Assembly (NCBI GenBank): GCA_030523325.1 | Contig: JAUNIS010000003.1 | Location: 61,863 to 125,862, forward strand | DNA from: Phascolarctobacterium sp. | Lineage (GTDB): Bacteria; Bacillota; Negativicutes; Acidaminococcales; Acidaminococcaceae | Reading direction: 5' to 3' | DNA length: 64,000 nucleotides | Shown here: piece by piece, positions 1-8,831 of the stretch | Position numbering within the stretch: position 1 is the stretch's first letter | Layout of the letters: the number at the start of each line of letters is the position of its first letter | The notes under the pieces: generated by a model | What the model was told of the DNA's origin: nothing | What the model saw: only the letters and a program-made list of their open reading frames with translations | Database searches by the model: none | Program-made: the position numbers and the translations under genes

Positions 1-152
1 GCTGCGTCAGGAACGCGAAAACGTTTCGGATCGTATTCTTCGTCAGTTTTATATTGGTCCAAAATACCTGCATCGGTAACAACCCACTCTTTGCCAACAA
101 CAGCTTCTAAATCCGCAATAAATTCCGGACTAATTTGTGCGTATTCTTTCAT
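1..152 (-). CDS. FAD-linked oxidase (GlcD/lactate dehydrogenase type), N-terminal fragment
   Basis: Only the first 50 codons lie in the window; the rest runs off the left edge. The visible protein begins MKEYAQISPEFIADLEAVVG and continues with a DQYKTDEEYDP segment and then RFRVPDAA. That order (short helical lead, 'Y..DE', then '..PDA' entering the FAD-binding PCMH domain) is typical of GlcD-like 2-hydroxyacid dehydrogenases. The start is supported by AGGAGGTTCCCT just upstream. The substrate cannot be told from this fragment; lactate or glycolate are the usual ones for the family. Confidence 0.6.
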   Translation of the reverse strand, partial: MKEYAQISPEFIADLEAVVGKEWVVTDAGILDQYKTDEEYDPKRFRVPDA

Positions 153-250
153 AGGGAACCTCCTAATTTTAATACTTAATTACAATTCACTATTTTATAT
201 TATAGTACAAATGATATGTTTTGTCTTAAAAAAGTTCGCAAAGACGCAAA

Positions 251-277
251 AATCCGACCGAAAAAATCGGTCGGATT
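251..277 (-). terminator. intrinsic terminator of the FadL-like porin gene
   Basis: An 11-bp perfect stem (AATCCGACCGA / TCGGTCGGATT) is followed on the minus strand by a T run, 25 bp past the porin stop codon. Confidence 0.85.
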
Positions 278-302
278 TAACACTTGTGAATTTATTTGTA
301 AA

Positions 303-1523
303 TTAGAAGAAACGAGTGTAACCAATGGACCAAATTTTGGCGTAATTATTATGGGAAGTAGCTGTAACCAATGGTTCCATGGAGCCCATATGTTTGTCAC
401 CGAGAGCCATATAAGCAAGAGTACCCGTAAGCATTTGTTTTTTATCTTTGTAGGAACAACCAATGCTATAAGTTCTACGATTACCTGTAGGAATCATAAA
501 ATCAGCAGTAGAAGTAGGAATACCTGCTTGGTCATAGGAATAACCTAAGTAACCAATATATTTATTACTGAATTTGTGTTCAAGGCCAATTGCATAGCGC
601 CAACCATCGGACCAATTCTTAGGAGATGCGATTTTTCCCAATACATCAGTAGTTATGTCAAAGCTTTCATATGTATGCCAATTGGTACGCATAGCTTGAA
701 CTTCTACACGAGTCTTGTCGTTAAACTTATGACCGTAACCAATCGTATAAGTATCAGGAAGAACTACTTTGCCATTGGCTTTACCAACAATCGGACCAAA
801 TACGAAATTAGCGTTTTGCATATTTTGGCTAATCTTGGAACGATATACAAAACCTACTTGGTTCTTTTGGTCGAAATTATATTCCATAGCTACATTCCAA
901 CCTGCAGCCCAGGTGTCACCTTTAACATTCATATTTCCGGACATTTTTTTGAGTATTGGAGCATTGTTTCTAACATCTAAGTTTACGTAGTTCAATTCTG
1001 CACCTACAGCCGCAGAGAATTTGTTAGAGATTTTACGAGCATATACAGGGGTAATGCTCAAGCCAGTCATTTTAGATTTGTATGCACTGATAGAGAAAAT
1101 AGAACTTTTTTCGAATTCAGAAATCATGCCATAACGAGTAAAGGTACCAATGCCCCAAGCAGATTTATCGTCGATTTTTTGTGCGTAGTACAGGCCAGGT
1201 ACCATACCCGGAGCAATCCTATTAGATCTATCCGTTTCGTTTTTGAAGCCCACAGCATTTAACATACCAGTGTTATCAGTTGCACTAAATTTACCATGCG
1301 GACTAATAGAAGTTACATGAAAAGATGCAGCTTTCTTTTCTATAGAAGTAATATGAGCAGGATTGTAAGAGATCATTGCAGGATCGTTATCTGCAAACAT
1401 ACGAGCACCGCCCATACCAACACCTTCAGCAGACCATTCAACAATACCGAAGCCTTCTGCACCAGCAACAGCCGGAACTAAAAGCATGGAAGCAGCAGCT
1501 AATGCTAACAATTTCTTTTTCAT
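303..1523 (-). CDS. OmpP1/FadL-family outer membrane porin
   Basis: Predicted 406-residue outer membrane beta-barrel of the FadL/OmpP1 (Toluene_X) family, which passes hydrophobic compounds such as fatty acids across the outer membrane. Residues 1-22 are a Sec signal peptide (MKKKLLALAAASMLLVPAVAGA). The mature start EGFGIVEWSAEGVGMGGA matches the FadL hatch region, followed by the DNDPAMISYNPA motif typical of the family. The protein ends in aromatic Phe-Phe after alternating strands (WSIGYTRFF), as expected for barrel assembly. I chose the ATG at 1523 rather than an upstream one because GGAGGAG lies 8 bases before it and the signal peptide begins there. It is a single gene with its own terminator. 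The substrate is unknown. Confidence 0.88.
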   Translation of the reverse strand: MKKKLLALAAASMLLVPAVAGAEGFGIVEWSAEGVGMGGARMFADNDPAMISYNPAHITSIEKKAASFHVTSISPHGKFSATDNTGMLNAVGFKNETDRSNRIAPGMVPGLYYAQKIDDKSAWGIGTFTRYGMISEFEKSSIFSISAYKSKMTGLSITPVYARKISNKFSAAVGAELNYVNLDVRNNAPILKKMSGNMNVKGDTWAAGWNVAMEYNFDQKNQVGFVYRSKISQNMQNANFVFGPIVGKANGKVVLPDTYTIGYGHKFNDKTRVEVQAMRTNWHTYESFDITTDVLGKIASPKNWSDGWRYAIGLEHKFSNKYIGYLGYSYDQAGIPTSTADFMIPTGNRRTYSIGCSYKDKKQMLTGTLAYMALGDKHMGSMEPLVTATSHNNYAKIWSIGYTRFF

Positions 1524-2086
1524 AGGAAAACTCCTCCATAAAACACATAATATTTCCCTCTCCATCAATCGAAACAATCTCGACCTATCAATTGATGAAT
1601 AAATGCATAAACATTTATTAGTATACACTTATTGTATCAGAGATTTGTATTCTATGCACAAAAACCTTTAATCATTCATTTTAAACACTCATTTAAAAGT
1701 ATTTGTAAAAAATTCTAAAAGGTAATGAAGATAACTTTACAACAAAGTATAATTTTTTCATTTAGTTTTCTGCAGGATTTTTGTCGAAACAGTTGTCTAG
1801 TAATATCAGGAATTTGCTCTAACAAAATAAACCTAGTGTTACCAAAATCGGTTTCACTATGTCTGTTGAATTTAAACTCTTCATTGTACATAAAGTACTT
1901 TGCAAAATTTAAATTTTAAGTACACTTGCCGAGTCTTTGCAAATCTATGGCTTGAAGCTTATTCCTGACATCTTAACTGGTCTGCAAAGTCTTACTGTAA
2001 GTGAACTTTTTATTCTGTAAAAACTGTTCTGCACAAATTCAATTTTAAGCAGACTACCAAGTCCTTGCAAATCCAAGACTTGAAAC
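1524..2086. other. non-coding stretch: porin leader and a degenerate ~130-bp direct repeat
   Basis: The right part holds two degenerate copies of a unit with a period near 130 bp (about 1861-1966 and 1996-2094). The best conserved part is TTTTAAG, then CCGAGTC/CCAAGTC, TTGCAAATC, ACTTGAA and TATTCCT. The second copy runs through the stop codon of the next gene. The left part is the AT-rich upstream region of the porin; a TACAAT box occurs there (minus strand) but no convincing -35. No coding region is evident. Confidence 0.55.
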
Positions 2087-2947
2087 CTATTCCTTATCCT
2101 TTTGCTCGGCCTTTAAAATATCAGCACCCACGCCTTCAGCCTCTTGTTTAGCAGCAAGTCGTTCTAAGTATTTGCGATACTGCAGCTTGCGAACCTCGTC
2201 CACAGTAGGAGCATTAGTTTTTTCCCAAGGCAAGTACTGAATAGTTGTGCAATGCTCGTAGCTATAGTATTGCTCTTTCGCAGTCTCACAGGCAGCCGCT
2301 CGAGCTAAGTCCTGCTTGCCTGCGTCGGACAAAGGAAAGAAACGATAACCTTCGGCAAGCAAGCGAGCTGCCTTAGCATAGTCTTCGTGCAGGGCTGCGC
2401 TTTCTGCTAGGAATTTGTAGGCGTGGTAAATATAAGTGTTGGTTCCAGGCACGAGGTAATGCGAATCAATACCATTCCCACATGCACCCTCACCTTTAAG
2501 GCAAGCGAGAGCTTTCGAGTCAGCTTCATCACCCAAACCGCAGTCGCGCATGATCTCTAACTGACGCGTCCAAATAGCGCCGCGGCTAGCACTACGAAAA
2601 ACATACTTATAGTCGCGGCAAATTTTGTCAGCTTGTTTTAAGTATACTATCGCCGCGTCACCCATCCCCGTCAGCGAAAAGACAATGTTTGCTATGTCTC
2701 TCAAACACAAAACCTTGTGTTCAGCCTCGGACAAGCCGTAGTCGGGCGCGTCATCCATATTAGGAACTACATCGCGAACAGTCGCGAGTACTGCCATCGC
2801 ACCTTCAACGTCCTTCAAAAGATAAAGCATGCGACCAACAATACTACGATGCTTCCAATCGTTATAATTATTTATCATTCCTGCGGGTATAGGATAATCG
2901 CAGGTAGCAATTTTTTGTACATACGCATTCCATTCTTGTGGATCCAT
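2087..2947 (-). CDS. hypothetical TPR-like protein
   Basis: A 286-residue soluble protein with no signal peptide and a clear ribosome binding site (GGAG seven bases before ATG). Most of it is helical with Ala/Tyr/Leu pairs spaced like tetratricopeptide helices, for example YLLKDVEGAMAVLATV near residue 45 and LAESAALHEDYAKAARLLAE near residue 180. The C-terminus is charged (AEQKDKE). I do not recognise a specific family. TPR-like folds mediate protein contacts, but no partner can be named. It is monocistronic with a strong promoter. Its 3' end lies inside a degenerate direct repeat. Confidence 0.6.
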   Translation of the reverse strand: MDPQEWNAYVQKIATCDYPIPAGMINNYNDWKHRSIVGRMLYLLKDVEGAMAVLATVRDVVPNMDDAPDYGLSEAEHKVLCLRDIANIVFSLTGMGDAAIVYLKQADKICRDYKYVFRSASRGAIWTRQLEIMRDCGLGDEADSKALACLKGEGACGNGIDSHYLVPGTNTYIYHAYKFLAESAALHEDYAKAARLLAEGYRFFPLSDAGKQDLARAAACETAKEQYYSYEHCTTIQYLPWEKTNAPTVDEVRKLQYRKYLERLAAKQEAEGVGADILKAEQKDKE

Positions 2948-2982
2948 AATTTTTTCTCCTTGCGTGTTTTATTCGATACCTC

Positions 2983-3011
2983 ATTATACCACAGGCCTCA
3001 TGTTTTAACAA
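2983..3011 (-). promoter_or_regulatory. sigma-A type promoter of the TPR-like gene
   Basis: Minus strand TTGTTA, a 17-base spacer, then TATAAT, about 35 bases before the start codon. Confidence 0.75.
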
Positions 3012-3134
3012 AGCAACTAAAGATTCAAAGTCCTGGAGAAAGTTTACAGGCAAAGTAATACGAAGCCATTCTAAATAAAAGTTAAACAAAATTCATACTA
3101 CATGTGAGTTTCCTACTAATGCTTTTCAAAATAA

Positions 3135-3165
3135 AAACCTCTGCCTGATTTCTCAGGCAGAGGTT
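3135..3165 (-). terminator. terminator of the CoA-transferase operon
   Basis: A 14-bp perfect stem (AAACCTCTGCCTGA and its complement) with a 3-4 base loop, then a T-rich tail on the minus strand, 36 bp past the stop codon. Confidence 0.9.
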
Positions 3166-3200
3166 TGCTTGCTTAAGCAAAAATTAAAGAACGTTATGAA

Positions 3201-4376
3201 TTAGAGACCCATTTTTTCTTTAACGGTTGCTTCGTCCCAACCAAGAAGGTCGGAGAGCATTTCGTTGATGTCAGCACCAAGCAACGGAGCATGTTTTTTG
3301 ATTTCGCCCGGGGTAGCAGACATTTTGATCGGGCAACCAGGAACGGTCATCTTGCCAGCAATAGGATGTTCGAGTTCTACGAGCATTTCGCGTTCGAGGA
3401 TGGAAGGATCTTTGGTGATACGAGCCATATCGTTGATCGGAGCGCAAGGCAAGCCTTTTGCTTCGAGGAGAGGCAGCCATTCGTCAACAGTCTTGGTAAC
3501 GGTTACTTCGTTCATGAGAGCCATGAGTTCTTTAACGTTATTGGTACGGTCGCCGTTGGTAGCGAAACGAGGATCGTCAATCCATTCCGGTTTGCCGAAC
3601 AGTTCACACATACCGGTCCAAAGCTTTTGGTTGCCGCAACCGATAATTACGTTGCCGTCTTTAGCAGGGAATGCTGCGAACGGAGTGATGGAAGGATGAC
3701 GGTTGCCGATAGGTTTCGGGGATTCGCCAGTGGTATAGTAACGAGCGATAGCATTCTCGAGCATAGCAACTTGGCAATCAAGCATAGCTACGTCAACAAG
3801 TTGGCCTTCGCCAGTTTTTTGTTTGTGATAGAGAGCCATTAAGCAACCGATAACGGAGAAGAGGCCTGCGGAAACGTCGCCGATAGAAGCGCCAACACGA
3901 GTAGGTTCGCCGTCTTCAGCACCAGTGATGGACATGATACCGCCCATAGCTTGTACTACAACGTCATAAGCGGGTTTCAGGCGATACGGGCCAGTACGAC
4001 CGAAGCCAGAGCATTCAACATAAATGATTCCAGGGTTTATTTCTTTAAGAACATCATAGCCCAGACCAAATTTTTCCATGGTGCCAGGACGATAGTTTTC
4101 TACAACTACGTCAGCTTTTTTAACCATTTCTTTGAAAACAGCTTTGTGTTTTTCGTCTTTCATGTTCATGCACATGGAACGTTTGTTACGGTTAAGGGAC
4201 ATGTAGTAAGCAGATTCCTTGCCGATGAAAGGACCAAATGCACGGGAGTCATCGCCGGTACCCGGGGTTTCAATTTTGTAAACATCTGCACCAAAGTCAG
4301 CGAGCATCATTGTGCAGTAAGGACCTGCGAGTACGCGGGTCAAGTCGAGAACTTTCACACCTTGTAAAGGACCCAT
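3201..4376 (-). CDS. CaiB/BaiF family (class III) CoA-transferase
   Basis: A 391-residue family III CoA-transferase, which moves CoA between carboxylic acids through a mixed anhydride on one Asp. The opening GPLQGVKVLDLTRVLAGPY, the FGADVYKIE segment and the NRNKRS motif near residue 62 are classic. The catalytic Asp is present at residue 167 in VGASIGDVSAG, and GGIMSITGAEDGEPTRVG precedes it as in formyl-CoA and succinyl-CoA transferases. Length is normal. It is the last gene of an operon behind two membrane proteins, which suggests that they import or export the acid it activates. The true acyl donor and acceptor cannot be read from sequence. Confidence 0.9.
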   Translation of the reverse strand: MGPLQGVKVLDLTRVLAGPYCTMMLADFGADVYKIETPGTGDDSRAFGPFIGKESAYYMSLNRNKRSMCMNMKDEKHKAVFKEMVKKADVVVENYRPGTMEKFGLGYDVLKEINPGIIYVECSGFGRTGPYRLKPAYDVVVQAMGGIMSITGAEDGEPTRVGASIGDVSAGLFSVIGCLMALYHKQKTGEGQLVDVAMLDCQVAMLENAIARYYTTGESPKPIGNRHPSITPFAAFPAKDGNVIIGCGNQKLWTGMCELFGKPEWIDDPRFATNGDRTNNVKELMALMNEVTVTKTVDEWLPLLEAKGLPCAPINDMARITKDPSILEREMLVELEHPIAGKMTVPGCPIKMSATPGEIKKHAPLLGADINEMLSDLLGWDEATVKEKMGL

Positions 4377-4418
4377 TTGAATATTCCTCCTTGAATATAG
4401 AAAATAAGTTTTATAGAT

Positions 4419-4458
4419 TTCTAACCTCGCAGCTTGGACCCAAACTGCGAGATTAGAA
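4419..4458 (-). promoter_or_regulatory. intercistronic hairpin between membrane pair and CoA-transferase
   Basis: TTCTAA-c-CTCGCAG pairs with CTGCGAG-a-TTAGAA around a 12-base loop. There is no U-tract, so it is more likely an mRNA processing or stabilising structure than a terminator. Confidence 0.6.
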
Positions 4459-4498
4459 TGATAAATAAAGTTATTTGTTAACTAAAAGTTTAGGCTGA

Positions 4499-5170
4499 TC
4501 AAGCTTTCTTCATGGTCATGAAAATTGCACGTGCGGCCAAGATGCAGCAGATGATGTTTACAAGCATGATGAGTGCACTAGGAACGCCAATCTTCGGGAA
4601 GATGAATTTGCCGGCAAGGCAAATGAGGAAGCAGATAATACCAAGTTTGAAATCCTTGGAGCAGAAATCTGCATATACAGCACCGATAACGCCAGGAAGT
4701 ACGAACCCAAGAGCTTTAAGAACAATCTTCGGGCAGTAAGGCATTACTGCATTACCTGCAACGGTGAAGAAGGTAATCATAGCCATGGATACTACTACAG
4801 AGCAGCAGATAGCGATGGTGCCAACGAGTTCAGCTTTAGGAGTGCCTTGTTCAGCATTGGTAATTTTTTGAGCCATAACTGCGCAAGGAAGACGAAGGTC
4901 ACCTACAGAACCTACTACCCAGCACAGGAAGGTGCCTGCAAGACCGAGCATCGGGAAGTAAGCGATAGGTTGTACGAAATAGCCAGCACCGAATGCTGCA
5001 GCTGCAGCGATCCAAATTTGAAGAATTTGGCCAGCGCTCGGGAAAATACCAGTAGCGGTAGATACATAAACAGCGGGAACGAAGTTAGCTACAACAGCTA
5101 AGGTGGTGAAGAACAGACCTAATTTGGTGATTCTTCCTTTAAAAGCTTGCATGCTTTGTTCTTGATTCAT
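4499..5170 (-). CDS. multi-pass membrane protein, partner of DUF5058 protein
   Basis: A 223-residue integral membrane protein with about six hydrophobic segments (near residues 14-35, 45-62, 70-90, 118-140, 150-170 and 175-215). I do not recognise a named family. The start is set at ATG 5170: a GTG lies three codons upstream but overlaps the GAGGTG ribosome binding site, which is correctly spaced only for the ATG. It lies 26 bp downstream of the DUF5058 gene and upstream of a CaiB/BaiF CoA-transferase. The pair looks like a two-subunit membrane carrier for a carboxylate or amino-acid derivative; this is inferred from context only. Confidence 0.7.
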   Translation of the reverse strand: MNQEQSMQAFKGRITKLGLFFTTLAVVANFVPAVYVSTATGIFPSAGQILQIWIAAAAAFGAGYFVQPIAYFPMLGLAGTFLCWVVGSVGDLRLPCAVMAQKITNAEQGTPKAELVGTIAICCSVVVSMAMITFFTVAGNAVMPYCPKIVLKALGFVLPGVIGAVYADFCSKDFKLGIICFLICLAGKFIFPKIGVPSALIMLVNIICCILAARAIFMTMKKA

Positions 5171-5196
5171 TGTTTTCACCTCACTAAAAACATCAA

Positions 5197-5907
5197 TTAA
5201 AAGAGAATTGCAGTTGCGAACATACCGATTAACATGGAAATGCCAAGACCAAATTCTTGCAGAGTTTTTTGTTTAGCAAAAACTTTGGAGATGATGGACA
5301 TGCATACGAAGGATACAGCACCACAGAAAGCATTTGCAGGTTTAATAGCATTTTTTGCAACGATGTTATTTACGAGCAAGGTACCAAACAGACCAAAGGA
5401 TGCAGCAGCATTGAACATTTTGATCCAAGTTTTATCGAAGTTAGCATCGAGGTAATCGGAGCCTTTACCAAGAAGAGGAGCACCAAAGCCGCCTACGATC
5501 ATCCAACCCATGTTGTTAAGAGCAGCGCCCCAAAGAACGAAAACGAAGCCCATCAGAGTCAGCTTACCAACTTCAAGAGAAGAACCAGCAACACCAGCAG
5601 CGATACCAGCCATAGCGATTTCGGTACGAGCTGCGCCGATGTCGTTCATACGCATCCATGCAGTAGGTGCACCTACTATTGCCATGAGTGCGAGCAATAC
5701 GATTACAGGAGAGAGAGAAGGACCAATTGCAGTAAACATAGCGGATTTTACAGCAGCATTGAGTTCTTCTTTAGGAACGCCGATTTCTACAGCGGTGTCC
5801 CAAGATTGTTTGAACAGAGTAACGGTTTCTGCAACTACTACAGCAATCATTACAGCGGACATTACCCACAACATAGGTGAGTTCATAATGGCTTTTACTT
5901 CTTCCAT
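5197..5907 (-). CDS. DUF5058 family membrane protein
   Basis: A 236-residue polytopic protein matching my memory of DUF5058: an N-terminal NSPMLWVMSA helix, then QSWDTAVEIGVPKEEL, GPSLSPVIVLLAL and the MRMNDIGAARTEIAM segment. About six membrane helices are visible. The biochemical role of the family is not established to my knowledge; it generally occurs with a second small membrane protein, as here. First gene of a three-gene operon (DUF5058, membrane partner, CoA-transferase). The start has AAAGGATGG upstream. The predicted promoter at 6125-6153 leaves a leader of about 210 bases. Confidence 0.7.
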   Translation of the reverse strand: MEEVKAIMNSPMLWVMSAVMIAVVVAETVTLFKQSWDTAVEIGVPKEELNAAVKSAMFTAIGPSLSPVIVLLALMAIVGAPTAWMRMNDIGAARTEIAMAGIAAGVAGSSLEVGKLTLMGFVFVLWGAALNNMGWMIVGGFGAPLLGKGSDYLDANFDKTWIKMFNAAASFGLFGTLLVNNIVAKNAIKPANAFCGAVSFVCMSIISKVFAKQKTLQEFGLGISMLIGMFATAILF

Positions 5908-6124
5908 TGGATTCCCATCCTTTCAAAATAAAAAATTAGAATAAAATAATAGCATGAACGATTTCTCGTTCCAGAAACCCAAGCTGCGAACTAGCAAAGT
6001 GGAATTTTAATAAAACTTAATATTCCCTCATTAAAATTCATATCCAAAGCATAAATCTCAAACAAAAAGATTAAAATCGAGGTTCGTGCTTCGAATACAC
6101 AACTTAGATTTCGTTGTTAGTTAT

Positions 6125-6153
6125 ATGTTACACCGAAAAAAATGGTGTTGCAA
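6125..6153 (-). promoter_or_regulatory. promoter of the DUF5058/CoA-transferase operon
   Basis: Minus strand TTGCAA, a 17-base spacer, then TAACAT. It would start transcription near 6118, about 210 bases before the first start codon. Confidence 0.55.
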
Positions 6154-6382
6154 GCATTATTTGTAAATTTTAAAACAATTTTAAAGGCAAATTTTGTCGT
6201 TCGCTTTCCTTATTAGGATAAATTATCGTTAATATTATACATCGATAAAAAAAAAATTTCAACCTAAAAATACAGTTTATGTATCAATATTCTATAATAA
6301 ATTGCATTTTGTATTCCATAAACTTTCTTTATTGTTGGTCTTATTGGGTTGAAAATTATTTTCGGGACTAAAATCATGAAAA

Positions 6383-6446
6383 ATCCCCGCAAAAAACCGA
6401 CCGAAATCTTGAAATTTTAACTCCAAGACCAGCTTTTCGCAGGGAT
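6383..6446 (-). terminator. long structured terminator of the M48 protease gene
   Basis: ATCCCTGCGAAAA pairs with TTTTTGCGGGGAT (one G-U plus one mismatch), with a second smaller hairpin (TCTTGGA / TTCAAGA) in between, and a TTTTTC tail on the minus strand. Confidence 0.7.
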
Positions 6447-6528
6447 GATTTTTTTAAAATTTTTCTATATAAATTAAATATCTTTGCAAAAATTATTTTT
6501 AGCGCAAATTTATTGTTATATTAGAAAA

Positions 6529-7620
6529 TTATTTTTTCTTCTTTTTATTACTGATAGTACCGTTATTTACCTTATTAGCCCAATCCTTGAGCATCTCAGA
6601 ACATGCTCTGGCATATGATCCGGCACTACCAAAGCTGCCTGCATCTTGCGTATAAAGTCTGAGCACTTGAATATCGTCGTAATAAATATCTGCAGAGCTA
6701 CCATTATCGTACACCACAAAATAATTGGGGGCAATGGTTCCACGTTGACGAATGGTATACATGTTACCAGCTAGTTCAAATGCACGATATTTTGCCTTGG
6801 TCGCGCCAATACTATTGTTAATGTCAAATGTCCAATTGCCTTCATAAACTTGAGCATGGTTGTCATCAACAACTTTGATGGCTGGTTCAATGTTTAATTT
6901 TTGCAATTGTTGGCTAACTCTCTTATATCTTTCTTCTGGATCTGGGTGAGAGCTCCATAAACCGCCTTTGCCGCCACCATTTTTAGCAGCTAAATCTTCA
7001 AGCTTGCTAGAAGTAATTAACATGGCATAAGGATTAAAGCCAGCCTTAATGGTATTGTTAACGCCTTCCTTATCAGCTCCACGTTCATCAGTACGACTAA
7101 AACCACTCATAAGTGCGGACGCAGCCAGACTACTCAAATTACCAATGGCTGCACTACCGGTTCCAAGAGAGATGGCTGCAAGAAGAATATTGGCCCCCAA
7201 TGCTTTTTCAATTTGATGAACTGTATGTTTTTTAGCTACGTGACCAACCTCGTGTCCGAGTACACCTGCAAGCTCGGTATCTGTCGGCATGAAATCTAAC
7301 AGCCCACTATAAACATAAATGAAACCGCCTGGGCAAGCAAAAGCATTAACCTCATCACAATTCAAAACCTTGAAGGTGTATTCTATATCGTTACGTCCGC
7401 AAACAGCTGCCAGTCTTTGGCCAATGCGATTAACTCTCGCTTGTTGATAGCTGTCTTGTAAAAGACCGTATTGTTGCTCGTACTTTTCACCTGTTTCCCG
7501 GCCCATTTTGATTTCGTCTTGCAAACTAATTAGACCCGCATCCGCGTGAGGTGCATAGGCAAATGATAAACCAAGAGCAAGAGCTACAGCCGCAAATAAT
7601 CTACCAAATCTTTTTTTCAT
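6529..7620 (-). CDS. M48-family periplasmic zinc metalloprotease
   Basis: A 363-residue exported protease. Residues 1-28 form a signal peptide ending PHADA. The zinc motif HEVGH is at 123-127 with LAGVLG before it, and the third ligand Glu is probable in FSRTDERGADKEG near residue 177. NAFACPGGFIYVYSGLL (92-107) is the usual M48/BepA-like substrate-edge motif. Related proteases degrade misfolded outer membrane proteins, which fits a diderm cell. The C-terminal part (about 260-350) is an extra domain without a recognised name, and the tail is KKKKK. The start lies 9 bp after the stop of the upstream CaiB/BaiF gene, so the two are co-transcribed, although no functional link is obvious. Confidence 0.88.
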   Translation of the reverse strand: MKKRFGRLFAAVALALGLSFAYAPHADAGLISLQDEIKMGRETGEKYEQQYGLLQDSYQQARVNRIGQRLAAVCGRNDIEYTFKVLNCDEVNAFACPGGFIYVYSGLLDFMPTDTELAGVLGHEVGHVAKKHTVHQIEKALGANILLAAISLGTGSAAIGNLSSLAASALMSGFSRTDERGADKEGVNNTIKAGFNPYAMLITSSKLEDLAAKNGGGKGGLWSSHPDPEERYKRVSQQLQKLNIEPAIKVVDDNHAQVYEGNWTFDINNSIGATKAKYRAFELAGNMYTIRQRGTIAPNYFVVYDNGSSADIYYDDIQVLRLYTQDAGSFGSAGSYARACSEMLKDWANKVNNGTISNKKKKK

Positions 7621-7629
7621 GTTATCCTC

Positions 7630-8775
7630 CTATAAGATGCTGCCTTCAGCGCGAAGCTCAGCAATTTTTTCATCAGTAAAGCCTAAGCCTTGTAATACAG
7701 CTTGCGTATGTTCTCCAAGCTCGGGAGCCCGCAAGCGAATTCTCGCTTGATTGTCGGAGAATTTTACCGGTGCACCAACGTATTTTATTTTTCCCAGGTC
7801 ACTGTTTGCTTCGAAGAGCATATTTTCTTGAGCAGTTAATTCACTAGCTAATGCTTCGTCAAGGGTACACACGGGGGTCACGCAAAATTCTGCTTTGCCA
7901 ATTGTCTCTAACCATTCAGCCTGAGTTTTTTCTAACATTTTCGCAGAAATTTTAGCGGCTATTTCGTCCTTGTGAGCGAAATCGTATTGACGATGCTCAA
8001 GCTCGGGGCATTCGATAAGGTCACAGAACCTTTGCCAGAATTTTGGCTCGATGGTGCCCACAGTCATAAAACGACCATCCTTGCACTTATATATATTATA
8101 GTAGTGAGCTACGCGACCAAATGGTTGAGTACCAGTTTCGGCACAGCCCCAAACTGCAGAAGCTGCAGTAACCTGCATAGAAAGTGCCGTGGCGTAAAGA
8201 TTAACATCTAAATGTTGACCTTGCCCCGTACGTTCCCTTGCAAATAAAGCCATACTTATAGCAGCAACTGCATTAACCCCGCTGCCAACAGCGCTTACTT
8301 GCACTTCGCCAACGCATGCACCACCTACATCATCCAAGGAACTCATACCTGCAAGACCTACAACATTCAAATCGTGGGCAGGCTTGTGACAATTTTGACC
8401 AAAGCCAGTGATGGAGCAATAGATTAAACGGGGATTAATTGTGTGCAGCGTTTCGTAGTCCAAGCCATAGCGTGCTAAATAACCAGGGCGAAAGCCTTCA
8501 AGAAAAACATCAGCCTCACGAAGCAGTTCTAAGAGCACTTCCTTGCCGCCCGATTTTTTAAGATCAAGAGCAACTCCTTTTTTATTGCGATTAAGCATGA
8601 GATGCCAATAGCTCATGCCCTCTTTTTTCTCGGGAAAGAAACGTCTCGTTGCATCTCCCGCTAAATCTTCAATTTTAATTATATCAGCACCATAGTCACC
8701 TAATATCATAGCGCAGTATTGACCTGGCAACCATTTGGAAAAATCTATAACCTTGATACCTTCTAACAAACTCAT
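7630..8775 (-). CDS. CaiB/BaiF family protein (alpha-methylacyl-CoA racemase-like) lacking the catalytic Asp
   Basis: A 381-residue family III CoA-transferase/racemase fold protein. It starts MSLLEGIKVIDFSKWLPGQY, with FGxD-like DYGADIIKIED, NRNKKG near residue 65 and the long C-terminal domain. The start is ATG 8775, because a GTG three codons upstream overlaps the GAGGTG ribosome binding site. The segment VQVSAVGSGVNA aligns with VQIADIGGG-type motifs of racemases, so the catalytic Asp is replaced by Ala (residue 162 from this start). The active-site base is therefore missing or displaced, and the protein may be a CoA binder, a subunit or an altered enzyme. Upstream of and co-transcribed with an M48 protease; divergent from thiW. 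Confidence 0.8.
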   Translation of the reverse strand: MSLLEGIKVIDFSKWLPGQYCAMILGDYGADIIKIEDLAGDATRRFFPEKKEGMSYWHLMLNRNKKGVALDLKKSGGKEVLLELLREADVFLEGFRPGYLARYGLDYETLHTINPRLIYCSITGFGQNCHKPAHDLNVVGLAGMSSLDDVGGACVGEVQVSAVGSGVNAVAAISMALFARERTGQGQHLDVNLYATALSMQVTAASAVWGCAETGTQPFGRVAHYYNIYKCKDGRFMTVGTIEPKFWQRFCDLIECPELEHRQYDFAHKDEIAAKISAKMLEKTQAEWLETIGKAEFCVTPVCTLDEALASELTAQENMLFEANSDLGKIKYVGAPVKFSDNQARIRLRAPELGEHTQAVLQGLGFTDEKIAELRAEGSIL

Positions 8776-8831
8776 CAATATCACCTCATTTCATTGCCCG
8801 AGCAACATATTTATTATATAGAAGAAAAAAA

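Larger units (their letters stand above)
5908..6528. other. 621-bp gene-free stretch: long operon leader and M48 gene terminator
   Basis: From the right, it holds the structured terminator of the M48 gene (6383-6446), an AT-rich stretch, a promoter (6125-6153, minus) and then about 210 bases of untranslated leader of the DUF5058 operon. Within the leader, 5977-5995 contains ACCCAAGCTGCGAACTAG-like sequence that recurs in altered form in the intercistronic hairpin near 4436-4455. No known riboswitch class was recognised. Confidence 0.5.

Noticed and set aside
2868..3089. Minus-strand frame starting MFNFYLEWLRITLP
   Set aside because: It overlaps the promoter and start of the TPR-like gene. 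I considered a gene remnant but recognise no family.
3291..3842. Plus-strand frame of 183 codons opposite the CoA-transferase
   Set aside because: Shadow of a well-supported gene, no start signals.
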